This document shows positions 35,479 to 45,300 of a stretch of DNA of 64,000 nucleotides, in pieces; the first letter of the stretch is position 1; every line of letters begins with the position of its first letter. The DNA comes from Polytrichum commune. Taxonomy: Eukaryota; Streptophyta; Polytrichopsida; Polytrichales; Polytrichaceae. Location of the stretch: NCBI GenBank assembly GCA_950295325.1, contig OX485809.1, forward strand, positions 37,143,081 through 37,207,080, in the 5' to 3' direction. A model generated the notes under the pieces. That model was not told the DNA's origin and did not search any database. It was given only the letters and a program-made list of their open reading frames with translations. The position numbers and the translations under genes were made by a program.

Positions 35479-36715
35479 TGTCGTGATGTGGGCGGTCTAT
35501 TAGTTAGAATTTAGATATTTTATTTGTTTTCGTTATTTTTAAGTTGATCTTAGTTAGGTAAAAACCGGTCTTAAGTTGAAGACCGGATGAATTGGTAGAT
35601 GGATGTGGTAGGTAGGATTGGATTTACCGGCGGGCCAATAGCTAACCACCTAGGAGTTCTAGAAGGTTTTTACTTTAAATTCCCTTTGGCTTGCCGGATT
35701 AGCCTTTAGCCCCAAACGCCCTATTTCTAGCGGGATTAAGGTTCTAGAAACCTTTAACCCCATATTTTACCTATTTCTAGTAGGATAAGGATTCTAGAAA
35801 CCTTTAACCCCAAAGGTCACCCATTAGCAAGCCACTTGGAAGGGTTCTAGAGGACCTTACCTCGATGGTTTCCTATTGGCCGAAGAGGGCAAGGTGGAAG
35901 ACTATTTAAGGGGTGTTAGAAGAGTGTTTAGGGGGGACCATTAGTATTTTGGAGTTGTTACTTGTATTGGATTGAGGGAGCTTAGAGCATCTTGAGAGGG
36001 ATAAGTGCTTAGGAGGCTCATCTACACAAGAGGGTGTGGAGGTGTGGCATATAGAGTGACTAGATTGTACTAGGTGCACTACTTGTAGTGTTTTATTGGT
36101 TATGAACTTGAGCAGAACTTTATAGTGAGAGATTTGTCAATTATGGATGATCGGAATGTTCAATGGATATGAAAATTTGAGGGATTGTTTATTATGAGTT
36201 ATGAAAGTTGTGGTAAAAATTTGAGAGCTTCAGTCATTGGCATGAAAAAGTTATTAAGAGTTGAAGGGAAGGGTGTCTAGGAACAAAGCCAACTAAACTA
36301 GCAAGGTTTGAAAATATGTATATTTTAGAGGGTTATAGATATGGTTACCAAAATTTGACACCACCTTTTGAACTTACACATTTATCTTGTGTTAAAATCT
36401 GAGATTTATTGGACATAAAAATAAGAAGTTATTAAGGTTTTAGTGACCGGGTGTTTTATCACACCATTCATACTAGGTAGTTAGAGTTAGAATATAATGC
36501 ATAACTTTTGCATATGAACTCTGGTTGTGCTCAAATTTGGTGGGAATGTTTTTGATAAGATATTTAATAAGTGTACCAAATTTTACTTGAAGAAAATGAG
36601 TTGGTTTTGAATTATACTATTCTGAAGTTTAGAGGAACCACATTGAGAGAGATTTACATCAAGAGTATAGGAGAAGGAAAGCTACTATATTTTTTTTAAA
36701 CACTACCATAAAATA
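35479..36715 (+). mobile_element. Possible solo LTR or LTR-like insertion
   Basis: The base composition changes sharply at about 35480, where TGTCGTGATGTGGG begins an AT-rich stretch with a TATTTAAGG box (35904) and direct repeats (TTCTAG-AAACCTTTAACCCC at 35743 and 35792). It lies inside a more GC-rich transposon region. No target duplication or matching second LTR was found, so the call is weak. Confidence 0.25.
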
Positions 36716-36729
36716 GAAGCCCGGCGCTT

Positions 36730-38790
36730 ACCGGATAGTGCACATTTTCCTTGACACCGCCGTGTTCATTGATGTTGTGGGCCTCATCAGCGCTTTGCCC
36801 TGCACATGTGCCGAGTACATGTCAATCATCCACACTCAAATAATTCATGCAGGTTCGGGATGTTTCGGAGTGACATTCTGCAATGCATACCTTCGTGTGG
36901 GGCGACGGTCCACTGCATGCCTGGCGGTAAGCGTTCCGCTCCATTGTGGGCGTTGCAAGTCAGCTGCACTCTGTGTCTTGGATATCTGCAATTGTCCATC
37001 CACCCCTCCTGCGGAAGCTGGATCTGCACATGGTCCACGTGCACTCCAGTATCCGGCTACATCATCAATTCAAACGCATTCTTTTTGTTTGCACGTCAAA
37101 CATTCAATGTACGTACAAACCATGGATTCTCAATGATATAGATGGATGTCATAATGCAACCTTCAATTAGGGCAATTCACATGTCACATGCAATTCCCAT
37201 CATTTTATGGACATGCGGACCTTAGCCATTCCACACTCAATAAGCCGTTTGTGAAATTGTGGCTTCACTCTCACAAATGTCAGGTAAAACCTAGGTCTAG
37301 CCAGTGTCTCTGTATGTGTGTCACTGAGGTGCCTCAACACGGTGATGTTGTGACACAAAAGCTCCCAATGTGTACATCACACAGATCTGGGAACCGCCAT
37401 TCACTCCTTACATATTGGAATGCATTTTGGTAGAAAACTTAAAGGTCTGCACTCCCGACACCCTCACACCTCAAGATAAGATAACTCACCTTCCAGATAG
37501 CTAAGTCTCCGAATGTTATTGACAAGATGTGCCGCTAATTGAATGGACCTCCGCCTACCATGCCACCCATGCCACACATCGAAACCTTTCCTGGTCGCCA
37601 AGTTCCGAACTTACGCCTCCTGCACCACATTTCAGTTTGCAGTCCACAGGCACATTCTCAGCCTGGGCATAAAAAATGCGTGGGGAACCCTGACGGCACA
37701 ACCTCGGAGTATATTCAAGGGAAATTCAGCACAATATACAGTTTGTCAACATTTGTGGGCATCCATGGTTAGGTGAATTAAGCTTAAACATGCAAAGTAG
37801 CCCCAGAACCATGTACCCTACCCAACACTCAACATAGATCCGCACACGCAGATCCAGCTTCATGGATGCAGGCATCCAAATTCACATATCCACTTGATTT
37901 GCAGACGGAATATTGGTACACGTACCTCCGCTGCGAGCATGCACTATTGGCAAGGTCCCCATACCTTGGAGTATGGATCAGTGCGTAATTTGGAGGTACA
38001 ACTCCACTCCTTCTACCCAACATCAGAGATCCAAGACTTCAACGTCCATGACAACGCAAGAGAACCCCAGTATGTGACATCTTCGCTTTAAACATCAACG
38101 TCGACCCAAAATCCGCACCACACCCCCCCCTGTGCAACCAAAGTTTTGTTGTATGCCTATCACATGCCGATCGGAAGGCCACTGCCTTCAAGGATTGCGC
38201 GGAGTTCTTGGACGGGCCGAAGCATGTACTGTTGCAGCGGTGTGTTTCAGTCTCCGTGGGGTGGAATGGGAGTAGTGCTAGGCGGCGGACTGAAGGTGGC
38301 GGTGTGCCCGGCAGCAGTATTGATTGGGGTGGCTGTGACGGCCGTGTATGGTGACACGTCAGCTGAACCATTGCATGCACTGGAGTCTGCCTCCACCTGA
38401 GACGATGGTCATAGACGTCCACCTTCTGAGAGCCCTTCATGCTATACCGTCACGTATCTTCCAATAGACTTCCAGGGTCGTGACAGTTGTGGCCACGGTG
38501 GCGCCACTGTCATCTTTGGACCTGCATGTCCGTTGGCACACCCCGCAGCTCCACTGCCCCCTCCCCCCTATTGCGGAAAACCTGCTTGCGTTACCGTGGA
38601 GTGGAAACCGGAGTTTGGCGCGGAGGTTTTGAGATTTTTGTCATAAAATTGGACAGGGTTAGAGTCCACGCACAATACAAAGACATGCAAATCCACAATA
38701 TATGGCTAAGAAACAAAAAAACACAACAAAAACTAACCAGTTGTGTTCGTTTAGGGTCACAAACCTCTGGAACTTGTGATTGTTGATTGA
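36730..38790. other. Degenerate transposon-like region without assignable genes
   Basis: The composition resembles 31.2-35.1 kb, and several frames on both strands stay open for 70-130 codons, for example minus 38440-38039 and plus 36738-37136. None shows a motif I recognise. It is probably the 5' part of the same large element, cut off by the insertion at 35.5-36.7 kb. Confidence 0.3.
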
Positions 38791-38860
38791 ATGCTCAATC
38801 AGAGAAAGCTTCATCGGGCATTGCATCATAGAAATTTTGTATAGCCCACCAACGTTCTTC

Positions 38861-39271
38861 TCACCGCCATTCTTCTTGCAACTCTGTGAACTTCTCTCTG
38901 GTTTGGATGAAAGTGTTCCATGTTTTATTGAGGACAAGCAAACTGCCTAGAGTGTAAAAGAGCTCACATTTGAGTTTTAAGTTTTCTATCTTTGACAACA
39001 GTATTGAAACGACCAAAGAATCAGGAAGCCCAGGTACCAGAGATGTAGCTCCAACCTCCATTACTAAACCCTCCGGAACCTATGCAAACCTCTGAAGACC
39101 TAACTTCGAAACAATGGTCGCCTCGCAGTGCCGAACCTCTTCACATATGAGGCACACCAGATTGGCACCCTCAGTGCAGGAAGGGAGAGCTGGGGATGCG
39201 AGAGGGGCGGTTGGCAAATTCCTATTGTAACCATGACCAAAACCAACACACTCCAACATGTACAAGACCAT
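38861..39271 (-). pseudogene. F-box-like fragment
   Basis: A frame starting MVLYMLECVGFGH and interrupted by a TAG at 39080-39082 continues with VGATSLVPGLPDSLVVSILL and LVLNKTWNTFIQTREKF. The LVPGLPD...VNK-W pattern resembles the F-box of plant F-box/kelch proteins. No kelch repeats follow. The promoter-proximal part of this frame overlaps the first unit of the tandem array upstream. Confidence 0.4.
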
Positions 39272-40216
39272 TTTAACGATTTCTCAATTTCAAATTGAAT
39301 TTAAAGAGAATAAAAATCAAAAAAATCAAAACAATATGTCACAATATCAATTGACCGTAAAAACTTCCAAAATCCAAACTTCGTTGATGTAGCAACTGTA
39401 CCAAAAATTATCATAAACTTAAGCCTCTAGGTGTGAGAGTCGTGCAAGATTTTATAATGTTGTGACTAATGTGACTAATACCTTGGCATGGTATTAGTCA
39501 CATTAGTCACATCCTTATACAATCGTCTATAATTTCATTTTATTGTATATAAATTTGCATGTGAAACATTCCTATCATAACCATGACCAAAACCAACACA
39601 CTCCAACATGTACTTGACCATTTTAACGATTTCTCAATTTTCAATTCAATTTAAAGAGAATCAAAATAAAAAAATAAAAACAATATGTCACAATATCAAT
39701 TGACCGTAAAAACTTCCAAAATCCAAACTTCGTTGATGTAGCAACTATACCAAAAATTATCATAAACTTAAGCCTCAAGGTGTGAGAGTCGTGCAAGATT
39801 TTATAATGTTGTGACTAATGTGAGTAATACCTTGGCAGGGTATTAGTCACATTAGTCACATCCTTATACAATCGTCTATAATTTCATTTTATTGTATATA
39901 ACTTTGCATGTGAAACATTCCTATCATAACCATGACCAAAACCAACACACTTCAACATGTACTACACCATTTTAACGATTTCTCAATTTCAAATTGAATT
40001 TAAAGAGAATAAAAATCAAAAAATCAAAACAATGTCACAATATCAATTGACCGTAAAAACTTCCAAAATCCAAACTTCGTTGATGTAGCAACTGTACCAA
40101 AAATTATCATAAACTTAAGCCTCAAGGTGTGAGAGTCGTGCAAGATTTTATAATGTTGTGACTAATGTGACTAATACCTTGGCAGGGTATTAGTCACATT
40201 AGTCACATCATTATTG
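39221..40216. repeat. Tandem array, three units of about 349 bp
   Basis: Units begin with CCTAT(T/C)(G/A)TAACCATGACC at 39221, 39571 and 39920. They are nearly identical over TCAATTGACCGTAAAAACTTCC, GATGTAGCAACT and GTGAGAGTCGTGCAAG. Each ends with a hairpin: GTGACTAATGTGACTAATAC, then a short loop around TTGGCA, then GTATTAGTCACATTAGTCAC. The hairpins are at 39462-39510, 39811-39859 (one mismatch) and 40158-40206. Confidence 0.95.
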
Positions 40217-40241
40217 TAATGAATTTATTTTATTTTTTATG

Positions 40242-40544
40242 AATTTGTATATATGATGTTTTTACTTAATCCTCTTTTACTTTGATATATTGCTTTTATA
40301 TTTAATATACATTTTTATTGGGCCTTAAAATTTGAGCCCTTTTATAGATCCTAAACCGTTTTCTTACATCCTTTCGTCGAGAAATATATTCATTTATCTT
40401 AATTGAAATATTGAGCTTTTGTGCACAATGGCATCCTCGTCAAACCATAAACCACGCAAGTATGCTTCACTAGTAGACTAGAAACTTTTGGAGGACGAAA
40501 ACCTATATGAGTTGACATTCAATGAAATTGGATTTGTCGGATGC
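40242..40544 (+). pseudogene. Inverted, truncated copy of the dioxygenase-like gene's 5' end
   Basis: This plus-strand stretch matches the reverse complement of about 43860-44170 almost base for base. It includes the upstream sequence (TATATGATGTTTTTACTT, CCTAAACCGTTTTCTTACAT) and the first about 38 codons (SSSNHKPRKYASLVD, stop, KLLEDENLYELTFNEIG). It ends abruptly where the fourth tandem unit begins (ATGCTCAATTTCAAATTG). Confidence 0.9.
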
Positions 40545-40790
40545 TCAATTTCAAATTGAATTTAAAGAGAATAAAAATGAAAAAAATGAAAAAAAATATG
40601 TCACAATATCAATTGACCATAAAAACTTCCAAAATTCAAACTTCCTTGATGTAGCAACTATACCAAAAATTATCATAAACTTAAGCCTCAAGGTGTGAGA
40701 GTCGTGCAAGATTTTATAATGTTGTGGCTAATGTGACTAATACCTTGGCAGGGTATTAGTCACATTAGTCACATCATTATAGAATCATCT
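40541..40790. repeat. Fourth, partial unit of the 349-bp array
   Basis: The sequence resumes at CTCAATTTCAAATTGAATTT and follows the array unit to its hairpin (40724-40772, one mismatch in the left arm). The first 60-70 bp of the unit are missing. It is separated from the other three by the inverted gene fragment. Confidence 0.9.
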
Positions 40791-40799
40791 ATAATGTTG

Positions 40800-40905
40800 T
40801 TATAACGCTTTAACGGAGTCACATGGAATCGAACTCGGACCGTATAATGGTAGCACGAACGTTCCAACCAACCTTGGAACCATGACTTGGTGTCCTCAAA
40901 CAAAA
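40800..40905 (-). repeat. Possible tRNA-derived SINE
   Basis: On the minus strand, GGTTGGTTGGAACGTTCGTG is followed about 30 bp later by GAGTTCGATTCC, a good match to a polymerase III B box. This head-like arrangement is common in plant SINEs. The 3' tail and target duplication were not found. Confidence 0.4.
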
Positions 40906-42440
40906 GCCAACACCAATATATACCCATACATCTAATCAACACCACTAAGGTTACTAGTATTTATCCTTAGTTACTAAAGTGTCTATTCCTGAAAGGGATG
41001 AGTAGTCTTCATACAATGGCCCTTTGTCATGTGGGCTCTGGCTCATTGTCGAGACAAACAAACACTCTATTCACGTTGGCCCTTTAAAAGGGGGCAGGTG
41101 TTCATATCTATCTATCTATTTGCTTGCACCCTTAGGGAGGCTAATTTTTAAACTGAATTTTCATATAAATTGTACAAATACCAAATAATAAACGAAATAC
41201 TATAGCATTGCAAAATAGACTATGAAACACATTTTATACCATCCATCTTGCAATTCAATTAGTTTCAATTACTTATACGAATCATAAATCATTCAAAGCA
41301 CCTCTCAAAACACAACCAATAGCTGAAGGAAACTAGTTAAAGGGTTTAGGGTTAAACATGGTGATAACAAAATATACAAGCTAACATAGACAAGTTGTAA
41401 ACACATATAGAACAAAACAAGTATTACAATCAATTATGACAAGGAAAAGAATTTTGCACAACTGCCTACTCCAAAAAAATAAAATTGCATTCAAATACAA
41501 GAAAGCTAAGAACAAAACCATGATTATGTTATTGATCCTACTACACACTTTTAGGGGATCCAATGTCTATAACCTTATGTATTTCTATTGATTACTAAAG
41601 TGGAGGAATTATTCGGCACCTTATTTTACATATAATTATGTAGAAACATTTTTCCAATGTTATGGTAGATCTAACAATTTTATGATTTTTACCCTCAACA
41701 AATTAAATTGAACATATTTTTTTGTCTCACATGGTTTCTAAAATTCCAATAGTGACCCCCTGAGCCTCTTTGAAGGGTAAGTAGGTCTTTATTTTTAAAA
41801 TTTTAACATGTTTATATATACTACTTCTTATTCAATTACTAAGTTTACCTTCAAGCATAATCTTTGAGAGTATGTTTAAAAGATTCTAAATTTTGTGGTT
41901 CATGAATTAATGTATGCATGTGAATAAAGCACTTCAAGATTGATATTTTGATTGGGTATTAGTGGTTTGATTGTTCTATGCTTATATTCACATGTCATAT
42001 ATGACATAATGTGATTGATATTCATAGAATTTTTTTTTGGAATTTAAAAAAAAGAAGTTATTTGTAGAACCTGTGCAAAGTGAATTTGACACCTCCAAAA
42101 ACCGGCTCATTTTCCAAGAACTTGTCCGCCGAAATTTTTTTTTTAACATGTCCGTAGACATGTTAGGGACCTTTATAAAAAATCACAATTAGTTGGGAGT
42201 CTTGTAGGCATATTCTTCCAAAGCCGTGGCTATAGGCCTTTCAACATGGGCTTGCTCCGTTGTAGGGCAGCATGGCGCATAAAAAATGGTGTGGTGATAC
42301 AATATATACCCAAAAAAAACATTATATACAACAAATGCCAAAATAATATTTATTATATATAAAAATATTTTAAATACAAAAAATGGTAAAAAAACGCTCC
42401 AACTAATTCTAAAAAACTATAAATTCTACTACTAGAATTA
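40906..42440. other. AT-rich stretch without a gene
   Basis: I see no coding region. A perfect small palindrome with arms AACATGTC and GACATGTT lies at 42146-42165. Short A-, T- and TA-rich runs are frequent. The stretch separates the SINE-like sequence from the 3' end of the dioxygenase-like pseudogene. Confidence 0.4.
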
Positions 42441-42444
42441 GCAA

Positions 42445-43987
42445 AATCTATTCATTATGACTATCTTGTGGATCTATGGAATACCAATGTTTTTTTATTG
42501 GAATTCTAGCAGGTTTCTTAGTCTGAGCTGTCAATTGATGCTCCTCCACCCTAGTTTTCAACCCTTTTTGTTCGTAAGAGCAAGTCCTAATGTATAATTC
42601 TCTATTGCATTGTCTCTTAGGTCAAAATGTAATGTCCCATGCACATATTTTTCGCTTTTTACAAACAAACCATGTCCATTGTTTGTTTGAAACTTGTAAA
42701 GATATTGATGCACGGCAAATTGACCTTTTGAAGGAGCTCCTGCTGTAAACCATGTAATAATGGATGATTCCATATCCAACGAATCAACATGTGGCTTAAT
42801 AAATGAATTCTTGCTGAAATGCAATTGAGATATATTTGTCGGACTCTCATCTAGGCCAACATATATGTGATTCGTGGTTGATGCTTGTAGCTGAAAGTGA
42901 TGGTCAATTTTCTCACCAAATGTGGACATTGCACTTCTCCCTATGTTGCTTGCAATCTCGTCGCCAATGTCCTTGAATGCCTTCTCTTTATGAACTAAAA
43001 CTTTGGATGAATAATACGGAATAACATTGTCACTAGTAATGCCTGCATTTGAAGTGTAACTATGATTAATATTTTTGTAAAATCCACGGTGTGGATTTTG
43101 GGCTTTCTATTTGCTTCTATTTCCATAAATAGGAGCCCCTTCATAATAAACATTGGCCAATCTCAATGTGGATCTATATGTGTCTTCCTCCAACATCTTT
43201 GGAATGTATATCAAAGTCTTGGTATTAGAAGTTATTTTCACACCATCAAAGATGACGAGAGGTGAAGATATGGTAGGCACCAAATGTTCATCTTGGAAAA
43301 CATCCTCTCACTTGTAATCATCATTGTTGTATTCTTCCATATCCCAATATGGTTTTTTTTTGTGTTGGAGACAATCTTATGTTGATTCGATATATTAGAA
43401 TAAGCAATATGCATTGTTATTCCCGTTGGCAATTTCAAAGCTTCAACAGTAGACTTGTATAATGCAGATGTATGTCTCACCTCACATTGAACAATCAACC
43501 CCAACAACAACTTATTTTTCTTGTTGTCAATAAATTTCTTGCAATCTTCAACAATTGCCTCATAATCTGAAAGAGTTTGAATTATGAAACCTCGACAGTT
43601 CCATAAATTCAACATAGGCTTACAATGCAATGTGTAATCTACGTCCCAAAGATTCGGACATAGTTTACATGTTTTCCCCTCCTCTTTGAACTTTTCAAGA
43701 CAATTATCACATACTTTATGACAATGATGAATAATTGTACCTTTTGAGAGATCTGCATTTTCACCGTTGAACAATTATATGAAAATGTCATTTTTCAATG
43801 TGTGTTCACAAGGAATAATATACATTGTTGAATGACGTTGTCGTTTCCGATGTGCAAAATATGAGCATCTGACAGATCCAATTTCATTGAATGTCAGCTC
43901 ATATAGGTTTTCGTCCTCCAAAAGTTTCTGATCTACTAGTGAAGCATACTTGCGTGGTTTATGGTTTGACGAGGATGTCATGTGCAC
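42445..43987 (-). pseudogene. Cys/His-cluster plus 2OG-Fe(II) dioxygenase-like protein, decayed
   Basis: Minus-strand frames run from ATG (TSSSNHKPRKYASLVDQKLL) to KHWYSIDPQDSHNE. The N-terminal third has a Cys/His cluster (CEHTLKN ... HHCHKVCDNCLEKF ... CKLC) like a RING or other zinc fold. The C-terminal part (42930-42650) reads FIKPHVDSLD ... WFTAGAPSKGQFAV ... GLFVKSEKYVHGTLHF. This spacing of HxD, a G-x-F strand and a late His matches the iron-binding double-stranded beta-helix of 2-oxoglutarate dioxygenases. It is broken by stops at 43775, 43308 and 43107 and by frameshifts at an A9 run (43352-43361) and near 42560. The dioxygenase call is an inference; I do not know this domain pairing. 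Confidence 0.45.
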
Positions 43988-44172
43988 AAAAGCTCAATAA
44001 TACAATTAAGATAAATGAATATATTTCTTGACGAAAGGATGTAAGAAAACGGTTTAGGATCTATAAAAGGACTCAAATTTTAAGGTCCAATAAAAATGTA
44101 TATTAAATATAAAAGCAATATATTAAAGTAAAAGAGCATAAAGTAAAAACATCATATATACAAATGTTAAGT

Positions 44173-44355
44173 ATAACGTAACTCATAGTTATTTAATTTA
44201 ATATTGATGTTGGAAGTTGACATCTTGTTCAATTTATCCATAAAAGATTGCATGCTCATCGAATCTACATTATTAAGTAAAAGTTCCGAAAAATGCTCCA
44301 CTGAAAAATTTGATAGTAATTGGGCATACTCACGGGCTTGAGGAACATCATTTTC
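44173..44355 (-). CDS. Terminal exon of an unrecognised gene, about 60 codons
   Basis: After an acceptor-like ATGTAG the minus strand encodes ENDVPQAREYAQLLSNFSVE, continues with EHFSELLLNNVDSMSMQSFM and ends NINIKLNNYELRYT before TAA at 44173. The codons look protein-like and the strand matches the dioxygenase-like pseudogene, which starts about 185 bp downstream. No upstream exon could be assigned. It may be the 3' end of a second gene of the same mobile unit. Confidence 0.35.
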
Positions 44356-44389
44356 CTACATTGGCTATTCATTCAAAACTTAAACCCAA

Positions 44390-45290
44390 ATGGGCTTCTC
44401 TGTCCCATGGCTTCAATACACCCCTCCCATCACATCATTCAAGATTAAACCTAGGTTGCTAGATTGTTATCTACAGTTACAATCTATCGATCAATCACAA
44501 GATTCAAGAGCTAATTACCCAATCATTTGTAACATCAACAATCATCACCTCTTTTTCCCAACTCCAAATCTAAACCTAATATCGAGAGGAGAGGAATATT
44601 TTTACCCAAAACCCCTAACCCAACTAAATTCTCTTCAAATACCAAAAACCACCTCACCACCAAAACTCTAACCTCAAACTGCCCCCACCAAAAGATTCCA
44701 GCACTTGCTGCTAGAGCCTTGCTACCAATACATATGAATGAATTACCCTAACCCCACTAGCATACTTCCTAATTAACAAAACCTCTACCCTTCAAACACC
44801 TTCATCGACTCTCACGTGCCAATCATTGTAATTAAGCCACCTCCACCCAACCTCCACCCAACTCTCAATCAAATCTCGGGAAGAAATTTGTAATAACTAC
44901 TTAAGCTTACTCGAACCTTCTTTAGCTTTGCTTCAACCTCCACCCAATTCCAAAGATTCGAAAGTGCATTATCAAGTGTTGCATTATCAAGTGTTGTATT
45001 ATTGAGGTAATGACAAACAGATGCTCCCCAGTTCAAAACCCAACAACCAATGCACCTCAAATTATGACTACTTTTTGCAAACAGCGGTGTGCAGGATAAT
45101 ATATATGTAGCTGCAAAACGAAAAACTACAACCCAAAAATACATCCCTTGCACATGTGACTGGTTTGAACTATGCATGTTCAACCATACATATACTTATA
45201 ACGGATTCGACAATTACTATCAACTAGCAGCCAAGCCTGGTGTCAAATAATGTCATAAGACCAAGTCTTTTTGGTACAACACCCGATTTA
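44390..45290. other. Intergenic region between the pseudogene block and the polygalacturonase
   Basis: No gene is supportable. The plus frame at 44390-44671 is open but of simple, low-quality composition. A short stretch at 44962-45010 (GCATTATCAAGTGTTGCATT) resembles the pogo-like remnant at 5.2-5.9 kb. Confidence 0.35.
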
Positions 45291-45300
45291 GTTCACTTAA

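Noticed and set aside
36060-36095. CACTACTTGTAGTG as the end of a CACTA transposon
   Set aside because: It is a small palindrome with no partner end and no 3-bp duplication. It does not sit at the edge of the Transposase_24-like block.
40800-40905. A tRNA gene on the minus strand
   Set aside because: A B box is present, but I could not draw an acceptor stem or a proper anticodon arm. A SINE head is more likely.
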